In this document: one piece after another, positions 25,309 through 38,420 of the stretch
How the letters are laid out: each line of letters begins with the position of its first letter
How positions within the stretch are numbered: position 1 is the first letter of the stretch
DNA from: Mycteria americana
Lineage: Eukaryota; Chordata; Aves; Ciconiiformes; Ciconiidae
Reading direction: 5' to 3'
Assembly: GCF_035582795.1 (NCBI RefSeq)
Contig: NC_134367.1
Span: 51,243,562-51,307,561, forward strand
Length of the DNA: 64,000 nucleotides
The notes under the pieces: model-generated
Told to the model about the DNA's origin: nothing
Database searches by the model: none
What the model saw: only the letters and a program-made list of their open reading frames with translations
Made by a program: the position numbers and the translations under genes

Positions 25309-25650
25309 TCGCAGCCGTGCCGCGCCCCCTCGGGGCCCGGGGCGGGGAGAAAATGGCCGCCCCGCAGCTGCGGAGGGGCTGGGGTCGGGGCCGGGCGAGG
25401 GGTCGGAGCCCACCGCCCCCCGGGCCGCTTCTCCGCACGGAGCGACGGACAGGGAGCGACACCTCACCCAGCCCCTGCTCCCGGGGGGCTTGTAAGCCCT
25501 CACAGGTGTTGGGCGTGGGTGATGTCCTGGGCCCTGCAGGGGCCTGTCGATATTACGAGCTCTGGGCTCAGGGCAGACCCATCAAAGTTGCCAAAGAACC
25601 TACTTGCATCAAAGGCGTTGAGGCTTCCTCCTCGTGCCAAGATCTTTAAT

Positions 25651-26227
25651 TCTGCTGGTTTTGGCTGGGATAGAGTTAATTTTCTTTATAGTAGCTAGTA
25701 TGGGACTACGTTTTGTATTTGTGCTGAAAACAGTGTTGATAGCACACTGATGGTTTAGTTGTTGCTAAGTAATGTTTACGCTAGCCAAGGACTTTTCAGC
25801 TTCCCATGCTCTGCCGGGTGCACAAGAAGCTGGGAGGGGGCACAGCCAGGATAGTTGATCCAAGCTGACCAAAGGGCTATTCCATACCATATGAGTCATG
25901 CTCAGTATAGAAACTGGGGGAAGAAGAAGGAAGAGGGGGACATTTGGAGTGATGGTGTTTGTCTTCCCAAGTCACTGTTATGCGTGATGGAGCCCTGCTT
26001 TCCTGGAGATGGCTGCACACCTGCCTGCCCATGGGAAGGAGTGAATGGATTCCTTGTTTTGCTTTGCTTGCGTGCATGGCTTTTACTTTCCCTATTAAAC
26101 TGTCTTTGTCTCAACCCATGAGTTTTCTCACTTTTACCCTTCTGATTCTCTCCCCCATCCCACTGCGGGGGGGAGTGAGCGAGCGGCTGTGTGGGGCTTA
26201 GTTGCCAGCTGGGGTTAAACCATGACA
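25651..26227 (+). mobile_element. Solo LTR of an avian ERVL-type endogenous retrovirus (TguLTR5-like)
   Basis: This 577 bp element is bracketed by a perfect 5 bp direct repeat TTAAT (25646-25650 and 26228-26232), the duplication size usual for ERVL. It begins TCTGCTGGTTTTGGCTGGG and ends GGGGTTAAACCATGACA, which match the widespread neoavian LTR family as I know it. The true TG start may be the TG at 25653. An ATTAAA polyadenylation signal lies at 26094-26099, followed by about 130 bp of R/U5-like sequence, so the element is in plus orientation. There is no internal gag, pol or env sequence and no second LTR, so it is a solo LTR left by recombination. The clear duplication and near-complete ends suggest it is moderately young compared with the fossils around it. 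Confidence 0.85.
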
Positions 26228-29200
26228 TTAATACAGGTCTCAAGGGAGCTAAGTGTTGGCTGAGTGTGTGTGATTTAGGGGCAGAAATGCCACCGCAAAT
26301 CTCTGGGACCAGTGCTGCTCTGTTTTGAAAATCGCAGCACAGGATCGCGGGGTCAGGCAGCCCTGTTCAGCGTAGTTATACCAACTTTTGTGGGGCTACA
26401 GGGTTTTACACCCACTGTGAGCAGGTGAGTCTCTTGCAGGGCTGCTCTGGTAGCACATGATCTCCAAATGAATGATCTCACCAAGGTCCCTGCCATGTGG
26501 TACCTCTCGTTCTGTGGGCAATCCTGCAGGCTTCTGTTCTCCTGGCCATGATTCCCCGCTGGGAAGCCAGCACACAGGATCTGGCAGCGCCAACAAACCG
26601 GGAATCAGTGTGCTGGTGGACTTCGCTGACGTGATCCAACAGTTCTTTGTAAAAATTGAGTGGCTTTGTTGTAGACCAGCATGCATCATATTTAAAATAA
26701 GTCCCCTTTTGTTGGCAGGAGACAGGAAACAACAGAGTGATTCACTTATTCCTAAAGTATGTGCTTAACTCATGGAAATAAATTAAGCAGCTTTTTTTTC
26801 TGCTGCTGTGTGTGTAGTTATTTATGATGTCTAGTGAGGAGCCAGGTCCCAAAGCAGTGTTCCTCGTTCCCTAGGTAAAGAGCAGGAAACTGATTTCTCA
26901 ACTGTTCTTCATTATGAACTCCAGAGTTCATTGTAGATTGACGTTTACCTCTGCTGTGAGTAAACCTGTGGCAGCCCCTTTGCGGGACTGTGAATGACTA
27001 AATGATGCCTCAGAAAATGCTTTGTCTGCACCTAGAAATGCAGAGCCTGGAAAGGAAAGCAGAGCGCATTTTAAAGGAAGCGGTCCCAATCTGAGAGATT
27101 TTATCTGATCCAAAGAATCCTTTGCCTGTGATGATTTCTTGGATTAGATCTGTTAATTCCACGTAAAGTCAAGATGATCTCTCCACGGTTCTCCTTTTGT
27201 CTTATGCTTGTGGAGCAGAGGATGAAGGCTGCTTCTCTCGTGTATGGTCTGTTACTGCTAGAGAGCTGAGATGGTGCTTTTGGCAGAGGAGGCCCCATTG
27301 CAGTTAACGGGGAGATTTCCAGGAGTTTCAACTGACTCTGGATCACACTTCTATGTAACTGCTTTTATACTCTGTTCTTTAAAGTATTTATGCACAAAGA
27401 ATGCCTCACTGAAGACGTTTCCTTTTCTCAAATAAAAAGGCATATGCAGATTTCCTACAGATTATATTCCATAGAAACAAAAACAAAAGCAAAGATGTAT
27501 AAATATGCGTTCTTGTAGCATGGCCCGAGTCAGGCGGGGTGTGCAAGACACCACAACCTTAAAGAGAGAAACAAGTAGAACAAATTTCGCTTTAGGATCA
27601 GAATTAACCCAAACCGGATGTAGAAAACGTCTTGAAAGATAAAAATAAACTCAAAATGAGTATTTCTTAATGTCCAGACAGTTACTATTTCAAATGTGAA
27701 TGGAGAAAACCAGTTATTTCCGCAACTCTAATAAAATCACAGAGGGAGCATAGAGCTTTAAACAGTAGGTCCTACATGCTTCTTTGGGACTTTATCTTTA
27801 AAAATTGCTGTAAAGTTTCCGTATCTTTAGCTGTACTCCTGCTTTAAATATCTATGAGATGAAATTGACTTTAATACAACTAATTAATTTTCCTGCTAAT
27901 TCATTACATTAAAATTAATTAACTAAATACCAACAACCATTATCTTTGAGAGAAAAAAAAAAAAAGTTAATTCATGAAATGGGATTCCCAATAGGTCAAA
28001 TGGAACACTTTGAATCCTTTCCAAAAAAAGAAGAAAGATTTGGGGTGAAGAGGAGTGATGCAGTTACTTCAAAACACTTTTCTCTTCCAGATCTCACCCT
28101 GATTTCCTGTCCTGCCCGTGTCCTTGACGGTCCTCTTAGCTTCGTGGCTTTCCCCACCTTTTTCTGACTAAGGGGAGAAACACATCTGATCTTGGTCTGG
28201 GGGCTACACTGGGGAAAATAATGTCGTGGCCACATACATAAAGGTGCGTGCATCTTTATGGATGTTTCTAGGGCAGGCTCCACCCCATATGGAAGAAACC
28301 CTTCCTCAGCAGCTGTGAATAGCTTCCGAGCGCTGGAACAGAGCAGAGCTAATGAATTGCCTGTTAATGCCCCATCCATGCTTATGACAGTTAGTAAAGG
28401 CACCGGTGACAAGGTAATTTTTAATAGGATGAACGGTGTGTCAGAATACTAATAGGGCACTAAAAGGAGTAGTTTCCAGGGGAGTCACCTCGTTGCTGAA
28501 GTGAGCGAGGGGACTATTCCCTCCAGCCCTTTCTTCAGAGCTCCCAAGGACTGTCACTTATAATGATCCAAATACCACAGCCTCTTCTGAACTACTACTT
28601 AATTGGGAAAGTGTTTCAGAGCAAGAAGAGACAATTCTTCAGGCCACCGAGCTTCCCAAACCTCACTGAGCTTAACTTAAGCCCTGCTGAGTTTGGTTAG
28701 ACTTGGAGGATTCAGCTGGTTAACGGTTAATTCTTTGCGTTGCCTAAATAGCTCCTACGGGTGACTAAGCCCCCCAGGGTCACAGACTGTCTATAAAGAG
28801 CAGGAAAAAGCAATCCTAGCACCAAAGAGCTCGTTGGCACAGTGGTAAGATGAATGGCACCCCCTACATATAGACTGGCAAGGGAAGACTAGGAAATAGT
28901 AAGTCCATGCTGGTGCTGAGCTAGAGCTGCACACCTGAACATAACAAAACCAACTGGAAGCATGAACAGGCTTCCATGCAAAGGGAGAGGGAGAAGGATG
29001 TGACTTTGGTTTTAAGGAGTGAAGGGCATAACAGGATAGAAGCACAGAATAATGGCATGGGAGGGGTGGGTAAAGGATTGCTACTTACCCCTCACAATAC
29101 AGAAAGAAATTAGAAAATCAGTACGAGGACTTCTTAGCATTTGTTATTAACCTGAGGGTATGATTGCCACAGGACTTTGGAGCCAGAGGAATTTTTAAAA

Positions 29201-32200
29201 GGATGACGTGTTTACAGAGGGAAGAACATTCAGAGTTACGTTTTCCAGAGCACAAGCCAGCTGTTAGTTGATAGTGACTGGCAAAACATCTGAATGTATT
29301 CATGGTCTTTGCCTCTTCTTCTGATACTCCCATCGAGTGCCAGTCAGAGAGATGTTACAGTCTGAAACGGACTTGGAGCTTTTAGGCAATTCTGCCGTGG
29401 GTAAGACAACCACTTGCGCAAGTCAAAGCCAGATCAATTTAGTCCTTTGACTACACAGTGGTAAACCCTGAACATACTTACACTCAATTTTTGGCATTTT
29501 GTGAGCCTTGTGCACTTATTTTTAACCCATCAGTGCAGTAAATGCAGGACACAAGAAAGAATGGTAGTGGCACAATTATTCCCTTGTGTAATAGTAAAAC
29601 CATAATCTCTTACCTGCTGGAAGTAGATGTATCAAGGACTACTCCATAGAAAAATGCTGTCTGCTATATATCACTGGTTTAATAATGAAAAAGAAACACA
29701 CTGAACCCTCGGTTTGGAAAAGTTAGTAAGTTTTACTGCAAGTGTTCCTGAAACACACTGAAAAAAAGTGTGTCCCGCTCAGATTTCTTCCAAAGAGACC
29801 TTACAATCTTCACTTTTGCAAGGAACCCCACCAAAATCAATGGAACTATTCACTATTAAAGCTTATTAATGTGAGAGCACGTTTACTTTACAGGAACCAG
29901 CTGCAAGAGTCCTCTCTTACCAACCCAAGATTTATCTACCTAGCAAAGATTTATTGCTCTGAAGCTAAGGTTGAAACATGTGCATATCTGTATATCCCTG
30001 TAATTACAGTGTGTGTCCTTTCAATTGCTTCATATATCTAGGTACTCCGAGTGGCCCGATAGTTGTATGTCAGAGAGATGTTGTGAGCTGATCCTTTAAG
30101 AGCCTTTGTGCTTAAATATAATGTTTTCCAGGCACATGCCATCACTGATATTCCTGGTTTTAATATTAGTTTCATCCTGGTCACAGGTAGGGTTGTTAAA
30201 CAGTAGCCAGTCAGCCTTTTACAAATGACAATTGGTTTTTATTATTATTTTAAATTTCCCTCTAAGCTCTGCCAGCAGCCCCAGCTGCTTGTTCCTAGCC
30301 CTCCTGGAAGCTTTTACCCCTGACTTGGACTCGCTCTGCAAAAATTGCTGTTTGGTTCATCCTGGAGGAGGAAGGGATTTGGAGGAGGAGGGGAGGCAGA
30401 AATGAGCAGTGAGGGGGGAGGCAGCAGCCTTGTGTCAGGCAACTTCTGACACAACAGAAACCTTCTCCGCCAGTGGTAGATTTGCTGTTAGAGGATCCTT
30501 TACCCATTCTTTTCCGTGCCTCAGTTATGTTGGATGCAAAATCAACTGTTTGTCTGGTAATCCTCTAGCTGTGAGGCCAGAAACCTCCCTCTTCTATGGG
30601 GAGAGGAGAAACAACACACAAAGATCATTGTTTTTTACTACTTTCTTCCAAATCAATGATCAATTGCATTTACAGAGCAAAATCAGCAGCTGTCGCCACA
30701 AGCCTGACCTGTTCCCGATTGATAGACACCAAAAAATCTATGTATATCAATATAGATCAATACTCATCTGTTTATAGAGGTGCAAGAGTTATATGGATAT
30801 ACAGGTAATATACGGAATGTGCACATATGAAAATATAACTAAACAGCCTCGGACCTCAGTGATGCTCAGGGGCCCGAGGGCCAAAAGGACAGTATTTCCT
30901 TCTGCTCTGCCTTTCATTAACAGGGTCTGGAACTGCATACATGGTTACCAGTCCAGTGACAAGATGGTAATCTGCCAGCAACCTGGTTTCAAGAAAAACA
31001 GGCCTGCTTTTATTTTGGCCTCGATGGTTGTCCCGAGGCTGTGGTGTGTGTACAGATTGCTCTGTGCCTGCGTTGCAGCCCTTTCGTCCCGGATAGCTGG
31101 CACAAAATTTCACGTTCTGATGGTGGGGAGACCAGAAATTAGTGGTTGTGGCTGCTCAGCTCTCCTTCAGCTCAGGACTGGGCCTACCTACCCTGGCTTT
31201 GTAATGGCATCTTCTCTAGCTGTGGCACTGTGGGTCTCCTGCAGTGGTCCCCGAAGACGGGCAGCGGGGCCCTGTGCAATGCGTGGGTAGAGAAATGACC
31301 CTGGGGGGGGGCACTCAGCGTATTCATGGGGCAGCCCATCGCTTGGGTATCTTTGGTGACACAGGTCTTTCACCTCTCAGGCACTTCACCAGTAGGAAAG
31401 TGTGCTAGTTCCCTTCAGAATCAGCCCTCAGGCCTCTCTTGAAATTAGGCACATTATAAAACAATTAGATGCGTAATAAGAAAGTAATGAGGAAGGCCCT
31501 TTTATTTGAAACCTTGAAGTTGAGCAGCACTGAAATGCTGTAAAAGTCTGGGCCCAAAATTAATGATTTTAAATGACAAATAGTAATCCAGCATCTAGGT
31601 TTTATCTGCGTGAGACGCTCAGGTAAGAGAGTCTCAAGTGATGGTAAAGTGCCGATGGGGTTTTGCTCTCACTGGAAGCCACTGGGATAGTGGTGTGGAG
31701 TTCCAGGACCATACAGTTGGTGTGCATTGCCGGTGGGGTATAATCTAAAGAATATTTTGGCTCTACAAACGAGCTGAGACAGCAGATAATACACCGTGAA
31801 CCTTTCTCAGGAATGCCAGCTGGTCATCTAGAGCAAATGCAGAGCTTTTGGGGCGCAAGGGTGCCCTCAAAGGCTCTGCAGCCGACTCCCCACTCGGGCA
31901 TGGTGCAGCTCTGTCCCCTTGGCCGGGGCTGCTGTGGGCAGAGCTGTGCTGGGGGGAAGCCTTGGTGCATCCTTTCCCGCTTGGCTGGGAAGTGCAGTGG
32001 TTTAGCACACAACCTCTCTGTCTCCTGTCAGGCGAGGCTGAGTGTCCTTTCCATGGAAACTTGGCGGGCAGCGGGACGGCGGGTCCAGGGAAGCTGTCCC
32101 GAGCAGCACTGCCGGCGCTTGGGGAACACCAGACAGGATCTTCTGTGAACCAGGAATGCAGAAAACCCTTGTGCTGGGCAAGCCGTCGTGGCGTCTCACC

Positions 32201-35200
32201 CCAGGCGAGCGGATGAATCCCTGGGCAGAAACAGCCTTCTGATTTACACATTGTAAGCCCCTTCCAATATAGGGCGTGTAGGAGAAAGCCTGACCGGTGC
32301 AGATTAACCCTGTGTCCATGAAGCCCCCGTTGGGTGGCTTCAAGGAGAAGACGGCCCCGCCACCCTGGAGCCAGCACGCTGCGGCGCCAGCGCCTGCGGC
32401 AGAAACGGGAGGGTCACCAGGCTGTCCCCACTGCCTCCCGAGCACCCCTCTCCCTCTCGGGGGGCTCAGCCTGCCTGCAAACCACGGTGCGGTCAGGAAG
32501 GGCCCTTGCTGGGTTAACGCGTCTCCCCTAGCCTGACTTCAGGAAAGTTTTCATTAGGGCTGGAGCGTTGGTGACAGCTACAGCCGAGGCTGCCAGAGTG
32601 TTTCCATTAGGTTATATCTCCCTGTTTTCACTTGCTTGCGACTATCCAAAAGTTTCACCTAAAAGGCTGAAATTTTCCAGGCCTCCTCTCTAGCTGGAGG
32701 TGAAGGGTTTTTTGGAAAGTTGGAGGGGAAAAAAAAAGAGAGAGAAAAAAAACCCGCTTCTGCTCTTTTTGAAATGGCAGCATCCAGGCAGAGGTGATAA
32801 TTTAAGAAAACAAAATTTAATAAAAGCAAACAGTGCTATTGCAACCTCAGAAATGACTGACACTTTGAATTTTGGATGAATCTCCAAATAATTTTTTTTA
32901 TGCGAAGAGATCCAGCTAATTTTTACTTGGCCTTTTTGCTGCGTCCTTCCCTTCAGCTCAGGGCGTCTTCAGGCAGTGCTGCCTGCCTTGCGCTGCTCAG
33001 CCCCAGCTCCCTCCTCCTGCTCCCTCTGCTCTCTGTCCGCGGCTCCAGATCGGCATCGGCTCTGCGACCCGAAACTCCTCACGAACCCGCTGAGCCGGGG
33101 CCCGGATGGTTCCTGTGCCCAGCAGGGCTCTTCCCGCAGTGCACCTTTGCTGTCAGCCTCCTGACTATTTTCGTCTCCTGAGCACAGATCCAGTGAAATT
33201 CGGAAACCTCTGTTGTGCTGGACTCTGTGTTGGGGTGGGTCTGGAAGTTGCGATATCCTCACTGTGGAGCTTTAATGCAAGTATCCGTTCTGAACCTGAG
33301 GTGGGCTGCAGACGGTACGCTGTAAAACCGTGTGGCCACGTAGCATGAAACTCCAGGTAATAAATTTACAACGTAAAAATCAATTAGCATTAATAGAGTT
33401 TTTATTAGCACCAAATGTAGGTGCTGTGATTTCTCTGGTAAGCGTGCAAAGCAGAGAAATCTGAAGCTAAATAAGCTGTAGCAATTAATCATGCTTTTTA
33501 ATTCAGTTTACTTCTTAAACTGGAGAGTCTCTTCCCCGGTTTGCTCATTTGAAATTGTTTCTGAGCTAAACAAGCGTTGCAGTTCTAGGTCTCTGCAGCT
33601 GCTGTATGGAGCTATACAGTTGGCTTAAAATGAACCAGTTCACATTTGAAAACCCACGCTTCACAGTTCTCTGCAAAAGAAACAACCAGTCATCTCATTA
33701 ACATTTCCAGTAACCACTAAAGGAAACCCAGAGTAATCCATTCGCTCTACTGGAGGTTGTTTTTTTTCTTCTTATGTAACACATTGGCTTGGAGGTTTGC
33801 ATCCTCTTTTGGGCAGTTTTTCTCTGGAGAAGATAGAAGCCTGCTGCTGCCCATGGCTATTGGTGATGCTTCTTGCGCACAGGCAGTAACGGGACATGGT
33901 TTTGGCTGTGAAGGACCCATTCTGTCCCTGCTCATGGCTGATGGTGAAGCCAACAAAAATACCCAAGTCAATAAAATCAAGACCAAGTCAAAATACTTCA
34001 AACTGGATAATTAAAACACAGGAGACAGACAGCTTCGTGTGTGGAAATGGAAAATCAAGATATGGAAATTTAGGAAAGAAAAAGACTAGAGAAAAACTAT
34101 CCCCTTCCTGCCGCCCCCGTCCCTCCAGTCCACTGTTGCTTTGTTGTTTTCAAATGAGGGCTTTCTCCCGACTCAGCCGGGCTTAGCTGATTCCGCTAAC
34201 TACTCAGGAGGAGATTTGTAAACCATCCGGTCCATAAAAGTACTCAAAACTGTAAGATCTGACTTTACGTTCCTGGTCGCTGCACAGGATGCCGGAGCCC
34301 CTTCATTTGTGGGTGTGTGACGGCAGAGATCACATGAAGCTTGCTGATGGGGAACATTACAGACGAGGGCTCATCTGAAATTTTATGCCCCCCCTCCCAG
34401 GGTGGGTGAGCTCCATACGCTGAAGGAGGAGCTTGCTTTCAATCAGGATTCACAGCCCTAAACCTCCTGGAACTAAAGGCCAAAGCCTGTTTGTTCAAAA
34501 GCTCAGAGGAGCTCAGTCCTTCCAAAAGACAACCTGACGACATGGTGGCAGGTCTTTTATTTGGCAGGTTGGTGGCTAGATGGCTTGCTGAACAAGGTGT
34601 GGAACAAGCCATAATAAATTTTCAGCCCCAGTGAGGTGATTAAAATCTGCATCTCCTGGGAGAAAGCTAAAAAAACTCTGCCAGATGAGGCCCTGCAGGT
34701 GAGATAAGCCAGAAGGATGATTATTTTCTGTATCCTGCAAGGATGAGTAAGGTGCAGATTCTCATCCTCCTGAGGGCTTAGGAACTGCTGCCCATGCCCC
34801 AAACCAAGCTGTTAGGGTGTCCAAGGAACTTCCCTGGTGAAAGCCGAGGTCCTTATGTCACCTCTTGGTGGAGGTGGCATTAAAAAACATCTCTGAGGAT
34901 CACAGTTTGGGACCTTTGTCCCTAAAGTAGAAGAAGCTGTTCGTGGCAATGGAGACATCAGTCATAATGACAGAGAGGCCAGCTCCCTCACCGAGAAAGG
35001 GTGTTGAGTCAGCATGGGGACTCCACGGGTAAAACCTGAAGGATCTCAGCATCCCTGAGCCTCTACCCTCTGGTTGAGTTGTGCCAACTGGTCTAAGGGC
35101 TAGCAGGGAGAGGGTCAAAAGGAGATAGACAGGGAGACACAGGCCCTTCCTCAGGAAGCCAAGATGGAAAGAGTTACACCGGTGTGCGTCCAGTTGAAGC

Positions 35201-35372
35201 TGTATCCGTGCAACGCTTGGAGGCAGCAGTCTGGGAAAGCTGAGCACCTCGTCGATCACTCCAGGGGGCTGGGAAGAGACTTCAGATACAAACCAGGTTC
35301 CTCTCCTGTCTCTGGGATGCCAGTTTGCTGTATGTGGTGATCACTGCTCGGGGGCGGGTTGCAGATAGGCAT

Positions 35373-35446
35373 TCGTATATATGTGTATATGTATATAGGC
35401 ATTCATATACATGTATATATGTGTGTATATATGGGTCTATATATAA
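35373..35446. repeat. AT/GTATAT microsatellite
   Basis: Imperfect TATATG and TATA repeats. The string TAGGCATTC followed by TATA-type repeats is interspersed, which suggests local duplication. Confidence 0.85.
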
Positions 35447-36676
35447 GACAATTTGTACTACTTCACTGCGCCTAATCTTAAGCTTGTAGCAGCTGAGACT
35501 TCAGGTGGACGCCAGCACCTGAGGAAGAATGTGTAAAATTACTCATCAAGAGAAGAATTGTTATTAGCTGCCCTTTGCAGGTAGGTGGACTGAGGCAACG
35601 CTCGGGTAACGTGGCCAGGGGAACATCGAGCCTCCTTGGCAACAGGAAGAGAAAAACTAAGAACTGCAGCGGAGGTCACTGGCCTGCTCTGAGGCCACGT
35701 ACAGCCTCTCATGTTGTACAGCTGTGACAGAAAATGAGTTCCCAGCTTTCTAGACATGCTCCCTGGAACTTGAATTTCATGCCTGTCAACATTTCCCAGT
35801 TTGAGGCAGAAATCTCCCAGCTGACATTCTGTTTCCTAGACACCGATCCTGAAAGAAGGATCCACCTGGAAGTGGATTTTTCTGGTGGAAAATACAACGT
35901 CGTAAGAGAAGAACCAAGCTGTTCTAAGTGGGGAGAACGAGGGAGAGGGAAGCAATGATTAATACAAGGCTAGTGGCTAAGTGAAGGAAGGCTACAGAAG
36001 TGCAAGCAAAAGTGGGAAAATATGTGCAGAAAATGTAGAAAGTAGAGCACGGCCAAAAAATACAGAGTTCCACCCAACAGGAAACTGTACATAGCTCAAA
36101 GACATACCAGAGAAAGCAGAAGATGTGTTAACAGAAAGGAAAGTGAAGAAGAAAACACCAGACATCACCAGCCGGCATCATCTTGACTGAGAAACTCACA
36201 GGCGAGTTTTTCAGTGCCAAGAAAACACAGCGCCAGGGATTCAAAAGGCACTTTGGTGTCAGGCTCTGACCCTCTGGTCCCGAGCCCTTCTCGGCTTCTG
36301 ACAGGCAGCGCTCGCCGCAGCGAGGGTACTGGGGAGTGCATGACATATTTGTATTCTCCTGGGCCACATATGCTTCTCCTTCAAAACAACTGTTGTCTTT
36401 CAGCTTTTTCCCTGTGAGGGAATAAGCTTCCCTTGGACCAAAGCACAGTGTTTCCTGTCTGCCGCCTGTACACCATTACACCGTCTCTCCTTCCCCAGGG
36501 GACCGTGGCTCTGGGTATGCTCCAGAAAGGGGCTGCCCTGCAGCGTTGGAAAAAGATGGGGTTTCGGTACCGACCACAACCTCAGTAGCACCGAGAGGAG
36601 AGTGGGGAAGCACCCCCATCAGCACCAATGCCGAGGGCCGACTGCCTGCACCCACCCCAGCACGGAGGCTCAGCAA

Positions 36677-36758
36677 TGTCCTCCACACTGTCACAATGTC
36701 GTGTCAGCAATGTCCTCCACAGTGTCCTCCACACTGTCCTCCACACTGTCCTCCACAA
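36677..36758. repeat. 12 bp minisatellite (TGTCCTCCACAC)n
   Basis: Four adjacent copies of a 12 bp unit lie at 36711-36758, with a related copy at 36677-36688. Because 12 is a multiple of three, the array is open in several frames (CPPQ/CPPH repeats in one plus frame, VWRT repeats on the minus strand). There is no splice or start context supporting translation. Confidence 0.9.
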
Positions 36759-37454
36759 TGTCAACCAACGTCCACCAACATCAAGTGGGAGCCATGGTCG
36801 CTGCTGGCATGTGTCTGCCTGGATGTGTTTCTATGCAGAATTAAGAGCGCGGGGCAAAATCCCTGATTCTCAAAATCCCCAGACTCTCGCCAACAGCCGA
36901 GTAAGTCTGGAGATGCTGCTGAAGGTCACGGGGGGTGCCCGGCGTGTAGACGCTTTCATATGAAGTGGTCAGCAGAAGTGAGGCTGCTGTGTCCCTGCAA
37001 AGATCATTTGGCGCTGGAGGGAGGAGCGTTGCCTAAAGGAGCTGACTTTTGTATAGCTATCTCTGGAAATGTAGATAATGAACATTTCATACTGGAAAAA
37101 AGCCCTGCCGTTGAGTTAGCTATTGGCGCTTTTCATCTTCCATTTCCAAGCAACTGGCCGGACTCGGAATTTGGCTGTGTCTGGGATAAGGAAAGCGGTA
37201 CAAGAGGGACTGGTAATCAAGGAGCGCCTCCAGCTTTCGAACCATAATAAAACACATTTTTGTGCTCTTCTTTGGACACTGATGGCAAAAATCCTACTCT
37301 CTAGTAGGAGAGTTGAAACCTGGAATGACGATTGCATCAGTGGAAGGAAGCCAGATTTGCAATGCTGTAAGCGAGCAAAAGATCTGGCCGACAATCAAGA
37401 TGCACCATTATAATGACACTTCTGGGGTTGTTTCCTTTTTAATTTTGTCCTAAG

Positions 37455-37505
37455 TGACTGGGCCACGTTCTGATTTCACTTACATCAGGCTCCGTCTGAC
37501 TTTAG
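37455..37505. repeat. Ancient short palindromic repeat copy (5)
   Basis: GGGCCACGTTCTGATTTCAC, then TTACATCAGGCTCCGTCTGA. The first half of the family is recognisable (GGGCCAGATTCTGATCTCAGTTACAC) and the second half is degraded. Confidence 0.35.
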
Positions 37506-38179
37506 GATGCCTCTCATGCAGCAGCAGCGTGCCTGAGGTCAAAACTCAGCCCTCTAGGTTTCCATTCCCCTCCTAAATACAAATTTCAAGGTGGTAATAA
37601 ATACTGGAACAAAAAAGATATGTAATTTTAGTGACAGAGAAACAAATTGATGCTGAATGTATGTGACACTTTTTCAATTTTCCTCTTGTTTTTCCTGATG
37701 GTGTTTTGTGCTAAACATTACATTTGCAGATGCAAAATTTAAAGAACACTTTATCTTCAGCACTGAGAAACATAACGTGTAATTTGCGGCTTCAGCCAAG
37801 AGTGATGGCCTTATTAGTAATGGGAATTTACTGATGAACTGCTGTTAGCAAAACATCATCTTCAAACCCGTTAGCCTGAAACTGGCAGCCACTCTGTCGG
37901 CAGGAGCTTTTTTATTTCATCTCGGGGGAGTTCTGTAGAAATATTTCTCATTTAAACAGCTTTAGCCTTGGCCTTTCAATAATTTTTATGGTCTCAACTA
38001 ATAGGTTAACAATTAGTTAAGAGCAACTATCAGCTTAATGTCAAGTCATTCACAGGGAAAAGTTCAAGGAGAGAAGTAACACCATTTCAAAAGATGGCTT
38101 ATTTTCCAACAAAGAGCTCCCATCCGTTTGAAAAGCCGGAAGGATAGAAATGAACGCGAGAGAGAAATGGAAAAATCGG

Positions 38180-38420
38180 CGATGGGGAGGAAAGGCCTGG
38201 GGTCTGAGTGGGGCTGGGAGAGGGGCTGCGGGGGAGAGCAGCTGGGGCTGGAGGCACCCGGCAGTGCCCGGGGCTTACCCGCGCTCCCGGCCCCCAGCCC
38301 CGCTGGGGGAGGCCGTGGCCGGCACGGCGGCCGCGGAGGCACGGGTTTGCAGGGTGGCAGGGCTTCGCTCCCCGCTGCAGCTACCCCCGAAGTGCTGGCG
38401 GCGGGAGCCCACGCCGCTGC
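38180..38420. promoter_or_regulatory. Small GC/CpG-rich patch
   Basis: About 240 bp of elevated GC with several CpGs (GGCACGGCGGCCGCGG near 38321). The 289-codon plus-strand frame through it (38150-39019) has no recognisable domain and runs into T-rich noncoding sequence, so I do not call it a gene. Confidence 0.3.

Larger units (their letters stand above)
24770..25510. promoter_or_regulatory. CpG island, candidate promoter
   Basis: About 740 bp of very GC-rich, CpG-dense sequence stands out sharply from AT-richer flanks. It contains GC boxes (for example GGGGCGGG near 24974 and 25339), a run of four GGG triplets with one-base loops (25294-25308), tandem CCACCTGGCGGC motifs (24911-24934) and AAAATGGCCGCC (25351-25362). 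Long open frames on both strands (up to 325 codons on the plus strand, 290 on the minus) follow from GC-rich composition with few stops. They are rich in Arg, Pro, Gly and Ala and show no recognisable domain. The island lies between the candidate plus-strand 3' end at about 15.4-15.9 kb and the SCML4 3' end, so it is not the promoter of either. It may drive an unannotated transcript, or act as an enhancer or insulator. Confidence 0.75.

Noticed and set aside
24590..25698. Long frames of 325, 290 and 201 codons on both strands
   Set aside because: They follow from the stop-poor, GC-rich CpG island. The products are low-complexity Arg/Pro/Gly/Ala with no domain, and several frames and both strands are open at once.
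28840..28862. tRNA-like TTGGCACAGTGGTAAGATGA
   Set aside because: There is no B box or matching stem downstream.
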